DNA from: Pseudomonadota bacterium
GTDB lineage: Bacteria; Pseudomonadota; Gammaproteobacteria; Xanthomonadales; Rhodanobacteraceae
Direction: 5' to 3'
DNA: 64,000 nucleotides
Assembly (NCBI GenBank): GCA_023388255.1
Contig: JAEWGO010000002.1
Location: 372,001 to 436,000 of the forward strand
Under the pieces are notes generated by a model, which saw only the letters and a list, made by a program, of their open reading frames with translations, did not search any database and was not told where the DNA came from. A program made the translations under genes and the position numbers. This document shows, one piece after another, positions 46,442 to 53,781 of the stretch (position 1 is the stretch's first letter; the number at the start of each line of letters is the position of its first letter).

Positions 46442-46460
46442 GCAAATGAGAATGATTGTC
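46442..46460. promoter_or_regulatory. Fur box upstream of bfd
   Basis: GCAAATGAGAATGATTGTC agrees with the 19-base Fur consensus GATAATGATAATCATTATC at 14 positions. It lies between the rppH stop and the bfd start, where iron-Fur would block the bfd promoter. Confidence 0.8.
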
Positions 46461-46491
46461 AACAACTTTCCGCCGCGCCGCGCACGACCTT

Positions 46492-47022
46492 TCATGTGCC
46501 GACAGCCAACTCCACCTGCCACTGCTGTTCGCGCAGCGACACGCTGCAACTGCTCTCGGCCAATGTGACGAGGTGCCGCAACGCCTGCTCATAGACGCGC
46601 CGCTTGAAATTCACCACGTGCGCGGCCGGATACCAGAACTCGACCCAGCGCCAGTGATCGAACTCAGGACGCTCGTTCGCGTCGAGCCGGAACGCAGACT
46701 CGTCACCGACCAGGCGCAACAGGAACCAGACCTGTTTCTGGCCGATGCAGACAGGCCGCGAATGTCGGCGCACCAATCTCGGCGGCAAACGGTAGCGCAA
46801 CCAACCCGGTGTCGCGCCAAGCACCTCGACATGGTGTGGATGCAGGCCGGTTTCTTCCTCCAGCTCGCGGTACATGGCCTCGATAGGCGTTTCGTCGCTG
46901 CGCATCCCGCCCTGCGGGAACTGCCAGCCATCGCGGCCAACCCGACGTGCCCAGAACACATGCCCGTCCGCGTTGAGCAGGATGATGCCTACGTTGGGTC
47001 GATAGCCATCGGGATCGATCAT
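46492..47022 (-). CDS. rppH: RNA pyrophosphohydrolase RppH
   Basis: The 176-residue Nudix enzyme removes pyrophosphate from mRNA 5' ends and so starts decay. It has the N-terminal MIDPDGYRPNVGIILLN, the segment WARRVGRDGWQFPQGG, a Nudix box (GGMRSDETP, then RELEEETGL) and WFLLRLVGDE. The C-terminal YPAAHVVNFKRRVYEQAL is characteristic of RppH. The ATG is read from 47022. The gene is alone between bfd and the tRNA region. Confidence 0.95.
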   Translation of the reverse strand: MIDPDGYRPNVGIILLNADGHVFWARRVGRDGWQFPQGGMRSDETPIEAMYRELEEETGLHPHHVEVLGATPGWLRYRLPPRLVRRHSRPVCIGQKQVWFLLRLVGDESAFRLDANERPEFDHWRWVEFWYPAAHVVNFKRRVYEQALRHLVTLAESSCSVSLREQQWQVELAVGT

Positions 47023-47176
47023 GGCTGCTGCCCTTGACAATCAATGGTCTGATTCTTCCACACGCCCCCAGGGGCGGCAAGGCGGAAAACCGGCACGGAT
47101 CGCGGCAACCGACAAGCCAGGCCACCTGTCGCCGAGCTTCAGGAAGCAGCGCACGTTTGCGTTCCGGCAAGCGCCA

Positions 47177-47229
47177 CGCATTCGCTCGCCGCCGACACCT
47201 CCCCGGCTTACCTCGGACGAGCGAATGCG
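47177..47229. repeat. Perfect 12-bp inverted repeat
   Basis: CGCATTCGCTCG (47177-47188) and CGAGCGAATGCG (47218-47229) are exact inverse copies separated by 29 bases. The 300-base gap between rppH and the tRNA region holds nothing else that I recognise. It could be an operator or a remnant of a small mobile palindrome. Confidence 0.5.
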
Positions 47230-47322
47230 CTAGACTACGCGGCCGTCCCGCCGTGCGGTTCAGCCGGTCGAAGTACGGCACTCATGCGCACCGGGGCCAA
47301 GGTCGTGCGATTTGGAAGTTCT

Positions 47323-47365
47323 GGCTATGTAGCTCAGCCGGTTAGAGCACAGCACTCATAATGTC
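47323..47365 (+). pseudogene. Degenerate 5' half of tRNA-Met
   Basis: This stretch repeats the first 43 bases of the intact tRNA-Met 66 bases downstream with five differences. It keeps the acceptor 5' strand, the D arm and the CTCATAA anticodon loop. The anticodon stem is mispaired (CAGCA against TGTCA), and the variable loop, T arm and 3' acceptor strand are replaced by an unrelated A/G-rich sequence. It cannot fold as a tRNA. Confidence 0.8.
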
Positions 47366-47388
47366 AATGGGGTAAAATTAGCGGTTCT

Positions 47389-47465
47389 GGCTATGTAGCT
47401 CAGCTGGTTAGAGCGTGGCACTCATAATGCCGAGGTCGGTGGTTCGAGTCCACCCATAGCCACCA
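47389..47465 (+). tRNA. tRNA-Met (CAT), elongator type
   Basis: The 77-base gene starts GGCTATG and ends CATAGCC-A-CCA, so the acceptor stem pairs perfectly and the CCA is encoded. The D arm is GCTCAGCTGGTTAGAGC. The anticodon loop CTCATAA carries CAT on a TGGCA/TGCCG stem. The T arm is GGTGG-TTCGAGT-CCACC. The sequence matches gammaproteobacterial elongator tRNA-Met rather than initiator. The anticodon alone would also allow tRNA-Ile2. Confidence 0.95.
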
Positions 47466-47501
47466 TATTTATGTTGACAATCATCTAGTTACAATCGAAT
47501 A

Positions 47502-47526
47502 CCCTGCCATCGACGCGGGGTTTTTT
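47502..47526 (+). terminator. Rho-independent terminator after tRNA-Met
   Basis: CCCTGC and GCGGGG form a 6-pair stem with one wobble around CATCGAC and are followed directly by six T residues (47521-47526), 37 bases past the tRNA end. Confidence 0.7.
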
Positions 47527-47704
47527 GTGCCCGTTGCTCAGACACAAATGCGCTTGCGGGTCACCGAGCCGTCGTGGCGGCCCCGCAGGTCATGCAAGCA
47601 CGCGTGCCCGGTTTGTGCCCGGTTCCGTGCCCAACTTTGGCGGCGCTTCGGTTGCTGGGCCGTGGTTTCGACCCCAGCACTTCGTGCCCGTCGACTCGCC
47701 GCGG

Positions 47705-48925
47705 TCACTCAACTTCGGCGAGCAGACCCGAAACGTCCCGCGCCACGACGTATTGGGCGTGTGACGGTTCGCCTACGCCCAACGCCTTGAAATGCGCCTT
47801 GCCGCATTCGATCTTGGCGCGCTCCTTGTCGCGTAGGTCATCGGCGAACAGGCCGCTCTTGGTTTCGACGACGAAATACAGACGCTCTTCGCCATCCTGC
47901 TGCACGAGGACAGCCCAATCCGGGTTGTAGGTGCCAAGCGGCGTTGGCACCTTGAACCAAACGGGCAGCTTCGCGTAGACCTTGATCGCGTCGTTTTTCT
48001 CCAGCTCGTCCGCAAAGTCGCGCTCGGTGTCGGAGTCGTAGACGACGCGCTCATAAATGGCTTTCGTCGCATCCAGCATGTTCTTCAAGTAGCCGGACAG
48101 CTCGTTCGTCTCGAACAGCTCCTGCGCGTAATAGTGCTCGGCGCCCAGACGCTGGTACTTGATGCCGTCCACGACCGCCAGGCGCTTGCAGCGATTGATG
48201 GCCTCGGCGGTCTGTTCGATGAATTGCTGCGGATTGCGCTTGAAGTCTCCCAGCCGGCCGCTTTCGACCAGAATGCGCTGCAGCGATCGACGGGTCAGTT
48301 GCGTGCGATCCTGTAGATCGGTGAGCACGTCCGGCAGCTCGATGTCGGTCTCGTGCAGGGCCACATTCGCGGCGCCCTTCTTTTCGGTGGCCTCGATGCC
48401 CGCCTTGCCAATGGCGATGTCCGCCTTGCGCCATTGCAAGCGCGCGGTCGCGATCTTCGGCGACTTCTGCACGACCTCAATGCAGCTGGCAATCAGCTTT
48501 TCGTTGTCGAACGACACGCGATACGTCGTTTGGTGCTTGATGCGACCCCACAGCGCCTTGAATTCCTCGCCATGCAACATCGCCTCGCGGACGGGCACCG
48601 GCTTGCGCTGATCGGCATCCTTGACCTCCAGGCGGCCGGCCAGCTTGCGCAGAACGTCGGCGATCTGGCTGCGCTGCGCCTCGAAGGCCGGCGGCATGAC
48701 CAAGGAGCCATCCTTGAGCGCCCTGCGGAGCTCATCCTGCACCTTGCCCTGCGTATTGAGATAACCCTGCGCCTTGAGCGCCTGCCATAGCGCTTCGGAC
48801 TGCTCCATGCCTAATGGTGCAACACTGCCATCCGCCTGTGCGATGGATAGCGCGGCGAACTGATGCTTCTCAACGATGCCGAAGCGGATGCCGGTGTCCT
48901 TTTCGATCTCCTTCTGCAGATTCTC
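47705..48925 (-). pseudogene. Type III restriction endonuclease (Res), C-terminal fragment
   Basis: About 407 codons of the C-terminal end of a type III restriction subunit remain. The PD-(D/E)xK nuclease motif is visible: NPDWAVLV followed by FVVETKSG. Helicase motifs I-VI, normally in the first 600 residues, are absent because the IS21 element at 48926 cuts the gene. The frame stays open into the element to an ATG at 48997 (MDTRGSNFDENYPSNW), so a chimeric 430-residue protein could be made. No mod (methyltransferase) gene is present, so the restriction system is dead as such. Confidence 0.8.
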
Positions 48926-49030
48926 TGTTGAGTTGCACGCAAAAGTGAGCCAGTTAGAGGGGTAGTTTTCATCGAAGTTTGAGCCACGCGTATCCATGTT
49001 CCGCCGGACGACCGAGCGGGAGCAGAGGGA

Positions 49031-50554
49031 GTGATCGACGTGGCACTACTGAGCGTGATTCGACGCTGGCATCTTCGTGAGGGGGTTTCGATCCGAGAGA
49101 TCGCCCGGCGCACGAAGCTGTCGAGGAACACCATCGCCAAGTACGTGGCAAGCGACGTGGTCGAGCCACGCTACGTGCGCCGCAAGAGCCCGAGCCAGCT
49201 GGATGCCTATGCGGCGGAGCCGGTGCGCTGGCTGGAACGCAACGCCCGCCAAGGGCGCAAGCATCGGCAGACTGCACGGCAGATGCATGCCGCGCTGCAA
49301 GCACACGGTTATACCGGCTCGTATGCGCGGGTCGCGGCATTTGCGCGAGCGTGGCGGCAGTCCGTGCAGGAAGCGACCCGCACGACAGGCCGCGGCACCT
49401 TCGTGCCGCTGACGTTCGCACCAGGCGAAGCGTTCCAGTTCGACTGGAGCGAGGACACGGTACGGATCGGCGGTGAGCGCACGAAGCTGCAGGTCGCCCA
49501 GTTCAAGCTGTCCTACAGTCGCGCGTTCCTGCTGCGTGCCTATCCGCTGCAGACGCACGAGATGCTGTTTGATGCGCACAACCACGCCTTCGCCGTGTTC
49601 GGAGGCGTGCCTCGTCGCGGCATCTACGACAACATGAAGACGGCCGTCGATCGCGTGCGCTCGGGCAAGGCACGCGACGTCAACACGCGCTTCGCTGCTC
49701 TGGTCAGCCACTATCTATTCGAAGCGGAGTTCTGCAACCCGGCCTCCGGCTGGGAGAAGGGCCAGATCGAGAAGAACGTACAGGACTCACGACATCGGCT
49801 GTGGCCTGCGGTGCCGGAGGTCGCGACCCTCGCCGCGCTCAACCTGTGGTTGCAGGAACGGTGTCTCGCGCTGTGGCACGAGCTGGCGCACCCCGACGAT
49901 CCCCAGCGCACGATCGCCGCGATGTGGGAGATCGAGAAGACTGAGCTGATGCCGATCGCGCGTCCCTTCGACGGCTTCGTCGAACACACCAAGCGCGTCA
50001 CGCCGACCTGTCTCGTCCACGTCGAGCGCAACCGCTACAGCGTGCCCGCGAGCTTCGCCAGCCGGCTGGTCAGCGTGCGCTTGTATGCCGAGCGTCTGGT
50101 CGTCACGACTGAAGGCAAGGTCATCGCCGAGCATCCGCGCACGATCCATCGCAGTCATGATGCCGGCCGCACGATCTACGACTGGCGGCACTATCTCAGC
50201 GTCGTGCAGCGCAAGCCCGGCGCGTTGCGCAACGGCGCTCCGTTCGCGGAGCTGCCCACGGCATTCAAGCGCTTGCAGACGCTTCTGCTCAAGCGCCCCG
50301 GCGGCGATCGCGAGATGGTCGAGATCCTCGCGCTCGTCCTGCATCACGACGAGCAAGCGGTGCTCACTGCCGTCGAGCTGGCGCTCGACGCTGGCGCACC
50401 GTCCAAGCCGCACGTGCTCAACCTGCTGGCCCGACTCGTCGGGGAAGAGCCACCGGCACCGATCGAACCGCCGCAGGCGCTGACCTTGCGCATCGAGCCC
50501 GAGGCCAACGTCGGTCGCTACGACACGTTGCGGAGGGCTCGCCATGTCGCATGA
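49031..50554 (+). CDS. istA: IS21 transposase IstA
   Basis: The 507-residue DDE transposase has an N-terminal helix-turn-helix (EGVSIREIARRTKLSRNTIAKY). The catalytic core carries the first Asp in FQFDWSED, the second in GIYDNMK and the Glu in GWEKGQIEKN. The C-terminal beta-barrel-like region includes VERNRYSVPASF. The start is GTG at 49031 after GAGGGA; a GTG at 49040 is also possible. It overlaps istB by 11 bases. Confidence 0.96.
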   Translation: MIDVALLSVIRRWHLREGVSIREIARRTKLSRNTIAKYVASDVVEPRYVRRKSPSQLDAYAAEPVRWLERNARQGRKHRQTARQMHAALQAHGYTGSYARVAAFARAWRQSVQEATRTTGRGTFVPLTFAPGEAFQFDWSEDTVRIGGERTKLQVAQFKLSYSRAFLLRAYPLQTHEMLFDAHNHAFAVFGGVPRRGIYDNMKTAVDRVRSGKARDVNTRFAALVSHYLFEAEFCNPASGWEKGQIEKNVQDSRHRLWPAVPEVATLAALNLWLQERCLALWHELAHPDDPQRTIAAMWEIEKTELMPIARPFDGFVEHTKRVTPTCLVHVERNRYSVPASFASRLVSVRLYAERLVVTTEGKVIAEHPRTIHRSHDAGRTIYDWRHYLSVVQRKPGALRNGAPFAELPTAFKRLQTLLLKRPGGDREMVEILALVLHHDEQAVLTAVELALDAGAPSKPHVLNLLARLVGEEPPAPIEPPQALTLRIEPEANVGRYDTLRRARHVA

Positions 50555-51317
50555 CGCTCAGGTGGCCACACTCAAGTCGCTGCGCCTTTATGGCATGGCG
50601 CAGGCTTGGGGCGAACTGGCCCAGCAGGCCTCGCCGCTCTACCAGACGGCACAACTGATGCTCGATGCGCTGCTCAAAACCGAGGTCGCCGAACGCGAAG
50701 TACGCTCGGTCTCCTATCAGATGAAGGCCGCGCGGCTACCTGCCTACAAGGATCTGGCCGGCTTCGACTTCGGCCATAGCGTCGTCGACCAAGCCCTGGT
50801 TCGCCAGTTGCACCGCGGCGAGTTCATGGACCAGGCTCAGAACATCGTGCTCGTCGGCGGGCCCGGCACCGGCAAGACCCACCTCGCCACTGCGTTCGGC
50901 GTGCACGCCATCGAGCATCTGCGCCGCCGCGTGCGCTTCTTCTCGACCATCGAACTGGTCAATGCCCTGGAGCTGGAGAAGGCCGCCGGCAAGCAAGGCC
51001 AGCTTGCGGCACGGCTCGTTGCGGCCGACCTGGGCATCCTCGACGAGCTGGGCTATTTACCCTTTAGCCAGGCCGGAGGCGCGCTGTTGTTCCACCTGAT
51101 CGGCAAGCTCTATGAGCACACCAGCCTGGTCATCACGACCAACCTCAGCTTCGCCGAGTGGGCGAACGTGTTCGGCGATGCGAAGATGACCACCGCGCTG
51201 CTCGATCGGCTGACCCATCGCTGCCACATCCTGGAAACCGGAAACGACAGCTATCGCTTCAAGACCAGCGCCAACCCAACACCCAAGGAGACCCGACACC
51301 GACGATCAGAAACCTGA
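50544..51317 (+). CDS. istB: IS21 helper ATPase IstB
   Basis: The 257-residue DnaA-like AAA+ ATPase directs IstA to target DNA. It has the Walker A motif GGPGTGKTH, Walker B with LGILDELGYLPFS, and the sensor segment LVITTNLSFAEW. The N-terminal helical domain (LKSLRLYGMAQAWGELA) binds DNA. The ATG at 50544 follows CGGAGGG. Intact, so the element may still be mobile. Confidence 0.96.
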   Translation: MSHDAQVATLKSLRLYGMAQAWGELAQQASPLYQTAQLMLDALLKTEVAEREVRSVSYQMKAARLPAYKDLAGFDFGHSVVDQALVRQLHRGEFMDQAQNIVLVGGPGTGKTHLATAFGVHAIEHLRRRVRFFSTIELVNALELEKAAGKQGQLAARLVAADLGILDELGYLPFSQAGGALLFHLIGKLYEHTSLVITTNLSFAEWANVFGDAKMTTALLDRLTHRCHILETGNDSYRFKTSANPTPKETRHRRSET

Positions 51318-51388
51318 GCTAGCCTGTACAAAAAGGGTGGCTCACTTTTCGATGCAAATCCCGGCTCACTTTTCGACGCAACTCAACA

Positions 51389-51494
51389 CCCCCCGAGGTC
51401 GAGGCAAACTACTACCGGCAACTCGCCCGTCAGGCTACCGCAGTGGCGGCCTGACTCAAACCGAATAGCCTCCACGAAACCCGGAGGCGATTTA
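51389..51494 (+). mobile_element. 3' end remnant of an IS3-family element
   Basis: Directly after the IS21 right end a frame reads PEVEANYYRQLARQATAVAA and stops at 51453, the usual C-terminus of an IS3-family OrfB transposase. About 16 bases later comes GCCTCCACGAAACCCGGAGGC, which matches the terminal inverted repeat of such elements. Everything upstream of this in the IS3 copy has been lost. Between 51495 and 51719 an open frame (NLQVFLYPTFEKTLRQEGFQ, ending at 51622) has no recognisable identity, and I see nothing else. Confidence 0.65.
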
Positions 51495-51719
51495 CCAACA
51501 TCAACCCGGCGAATTTGCAGGTTTTTTTGTATCCGACGTTCGAGAAGACGTTACGGCAGGAGGGTTTTCAGCGCTTGCGGCAGTTTGATATCTCGCAGAC
51601 TTCAGTCCGGCGGCGCAAGTGATCTTTGCACGCTGTGCCGCGCACGGGCCATCATCGCTGCATCTGCCGACTCCGATACCTTGACCGATGCCGCTTGGAA
51701 TAGCTGGTCCACCCGCGAC

Positions 51720-52370
51720 TCAGACGACCGGGTACAGAATGTCACCGAAGTCCACTTCGGGGTGGTCGAGCATCACGTCGACGAGCAATGGCGTCATCGC
51801 CATCATCAATGCAGCGCCATCCTTCACCTGCGCTCGGTTCGCACCGCTGTTCCAGGTTGCGCCGCCATGCACGAGCTGGTTGCGCAGCACATAGAGGCGG
51901 TCGAACACGATCGACAGCACGGTCGCGGTTTGGCCTGCGACGACCGACGCCAGGGCGAGTTTCCTCGCTGCGGCGAACTTCTCCTCCCAGCGGCTGCTGG
52001 AGTCGTGTTCGCGCATCGCGCGCCAAAACGGCTCGAACACGAAGCGATTCTCTACCAAGGTGCGGATCGGCCCCGGGAATTGTCGAAAGACCAATTGGGT
52101 CAGACGTTTTTCGCGGTCGGCCGACAGCAGCGCACCGATGAACGTCAGGAGCCGATCCCGCTCGCTGCCGCCGACGCCAAATTCCTGCGCATAGGCGGCA
52201 TTGAACGCAATCCACAGGAAGATGAAGCGTGCGTCGAGGTCCTCGTCCTCGACTTCAGCACGCCGCAGCCAACTGATCGCGCGATGCAGGCGGACGCGCT
52301 GGGGTTCGGCAAGCCGATCGGCGCTCGCCTTGAGTTTCGCCTTCAATCCATGCGCGCTGCATGCCTGCAT
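51720..52370 (-). CDS. HEPN-domain protein (Rx4H type)
   Basis: The 216-residue alpha-helical protein carries the HEPN ribonuclease signature R163-N-x3-H168 (YVLRNQLVHGGATW) near its C-terminus. An earlier conserved helix is ARFIFLWIAFNAAYAQEF. The ATG at 52370 has GGAGG six bases upstream. HEPN proteins with this motif are commonly RNases in toxin-antitoxin and phage-defence systems; no MNT antitoxin or other partner is next to it. It lies beside the broken restriction gene and IS elements, which fits a decayed defence island. RNase activity is inferred from the motif only. Confidence 0.75.
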   Translation of the reverse strand: MQACSAHGLKAKLKASADRLAEPQRVRLHRAISWLRRAEVEDEDLDARFIFLWIAFNAAYAQEFGVGGSERDRLLTFIGALLSADREKRLTQLVFRQFPGPIRTLVENRFVFEPFWRAMREHDSSSRWEEKFAAARKLALASVVAGQTATVLSIVFDRLYVLRNQLVHGGATWNSGANRAQVKDGAALMMAMTPLLVDVMLDHPEVDFGDILYPVV

Positions 52371-52461
52371 CACTCTCCTCCCATGGTCGGCGTGCCGAGC
52401 CGGCTGCCGTCAATCGCTCCGTAGTGCCCGCCCCCGCCCGCGACAATGCGCGACCGGCCGC

Positions 52462-53241
52462 TCAGAAGCCGTAGCGCAAGAACCCGCCGTCAACCGCGAT
52501 GCACTCACCGGTGATGTAGCTCGCCGCCGGCAGGCACAGAAACGCGACCGCTGATGCGACTTCCTCCGGTTCACCAATGCGGCCCATCGGCGTGCGCTCG
52601 AGTACTTCATCGAGATAGTCCGGATCGGCGAGCGGACCTTCGGTGCGCTGCGTGCGGATGTACCACGGCGCGACCGCGTTGACGCGGATGCCGTCGTCGG
52701 CCCATTCACAGGCGAGGTTGCGCGTGAGCTGGTGCAGCGCCGCCTTGGTCAATCCGTATGGCGCGCCGGTGCGCACATGGGTGAGTCCGGAAACCGAGCC
52801 GACGTTCACGATCGCCGCGTTGCCGTGTTCGGCGAGATGCGGATGCGCGAGGCGGCTGATCTCGAACGCACTGAGCACGTTCGTGTCGATCAGCGCGCGT
52901 ACTTCGTCGAGCGTGTAGTCGAGCGCCGGTTTGGAGACGTTGCCGCCGACGTTGTTCACCAGCAGCGAAAGCTCGACGTCAAGGTCGGCGATCCAGTCGA
53001 ACACTTCGAGGCGCTGTTCCTGCACGGCGAGATCGGCATCGCAGACGAGGATCTTGCGATCGGGAAATTCTTCCGCCAGTTCCGCGCGCACCTGTTCGAG
53101 ATGGATATCGTCGCGCGCAACCAGCAGCAGGTCCGTGCCGAGCGCGGCCAGTTCGCGCGCGCAAGCAAGGCCGATGCCCTTGCTCGCGCCGGTGACCAGC
53201 GCAGTCTGGCCGTCGAGTCGCCAGCGTGACGGGTTCGTCAT
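52462..53241 (-). CDS. Short-chain dehydrogenase/reductase
   Basis: The 259-residue classical SDR has the NAD(P) motif TGASKGIG at residues 17-24, NNVGG near 96-100, and the catalytic S149, Y162 and K166 (PYGLTKAA). The RD after strand 2 (VARDD) leans to NADP. The pattern of sequence, including NVSKPALDYT and APWYIRTQRTEG, resembles tropinone-reductase-like SDRs, whose bacterial substrates are unknown. The ATG at 53241 has GGAGG eight bases upstream. It is divergent from the lipoprotein gene. Confidence 0.9.
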   Translation of the reverse strand: MTNPSRWRLDGQTALVTGASKGIGLACARELAALGTDLLLVARDDIHLEQVRAELAEEFPDRKILVCDADLAVQEQRLEVFDWIADLDVELSLLVNNVGGNVSKPALDYTLDEVRALIDTNVLSAFEISRLAHPHLAEHGNAAIVNVGSVSGLTHVRTGAPYGLTKAALHQLTRNLACEWADDGIRVNAVAPWYIRTQRTEGPLADPDYLDEVLERTPMGRIGEPEEVASAVAFLCLPAASYITGECIAVDGGFLRYGF

Positions 53242-53317
53242 CGGCACATCCTCCCGCTTGTTGCGATCGTGTGGGCGGCGCAGACTTTAGCCGATACCGC
53301 CGCGCCTGGAGCACGCC

Positions 53318-53545
53318 ATGTTTCGCTCGATGATGATTGCCGTCCTGCTGTTCCCGCTCACTGCATGCTCCGACCACAAGGCGACCGATGCCGATACCGC
53401 CAAACCGGCGGAAACCGCGCCTGCGAAACAGAAGACCGTATTCGACGACCAGTTGAAGGCGCTCGAAAAGGCGAAAGCGCTCGAGAAGCAGATGCAGGAA
53501 GACAAGGAAAAGCAGGACAAGGCGATCGAGGATCAAGGCGGCTGA
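53318..53545 (+). CDS. Small predicted lipoprotein
   Basis: The 75-residue product has a lipoprotein signal with the lipobox LTAC (lipidated C17). It continues with a short linker (SDHKATDADTAKPAETAPA) and a charged helix rich in K, E and Q (DDQLKALEKAKALEKQMQED) that may form a coiled coil. GGAG precedes the ATG. The function is unknown; the second residue after Cys is Asp at +3 rather than +2, so outer-membrane sorting is expected. Confidence 0.8.
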   Translation: MFRSMMIAVLLFPLTACSDHKATDADTAKPAETAPAKQKTVFDDQLKALEKAKALEKQMQEDKEKQDKAIEDQGG

Positions 53546-53632
53546 TGCGTGCCCCCGCCCTCTCGTCCGTCGAGCCGTGAGGGCGGCTTCAACTGCGATG
53601 TCGGCGACACCTCGAACACCATCCCCACCAAA

Positions 53633-53659
53633 CCTCCTCTTGAAGGGGTAGGGCTCAAG
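53633..53659. repeat. Short dispersed repeat, copy A
   Basis: CCTCCTCTTGAAGGGG followed by TAGGGCTCAAG agrees at 20 of 27 positions with 55622-55648. Both copies carry a CTTGA/TCAAG inverted repeat. This copy is intergenic, about 120 bases before the flavoprotein gene. Confidence 0.45.
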
Positions 53660-53781
53660 TAACGTCGCGACTGGAGGCGGGCTCACGATATTGCGGATGG
53701 TGCGCCGCACCTTTCCGCCCCGATGGCGCAAGGGCTAGGCTCGCGCACAGCAGTTCCTTCGGTATCGATCAGGAGCCTGTG

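Larger units (their letters stand above)
48926..51388 (+). mobile_element. Complete IS21-family insertion sequence
   Basis: The 2463-base element is bounded by 26-base inverted repeats at 48926-48951 and 51363-51388, which start TGTTGAGTTGC, end AAAAGTGAGCC, and agree at 22 positions. A further copy of the inner part (GGCTCACTTTTCGATGCA, 51339-51356) lies inside the right end, as expected for IS21 multiple terminal repeats. It contains istA and istB. I see no target duplication: the left flank ends GATTCTC and the right flank starts CCCCCCGA. The flanks belong to unrelated sequences. Confidence 0.92.

Noticed and set aside
47474..47494. TTGACA ... TACAAT considered as a promoter after tRNA-Met
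   Set aside because: The spacing is 10 bases instead of about 17, and a terminator follows directly.
51500..51622. Open frame NLQVFLYPTFEKTLRQEGFQ considered as a gene fragment
   Set aside because: It has no start codon, no ribosome site and no recognisable family, and lies in IS debris; it is mentioned only in the IS3 remnant entry.
47323..52370. The whole accessory region as one integrative element with att sites
   Set aside because: No integrase gene is present and no 3' tRNA repeat is seen on the right side within the window, so boundaries cannot be supported.
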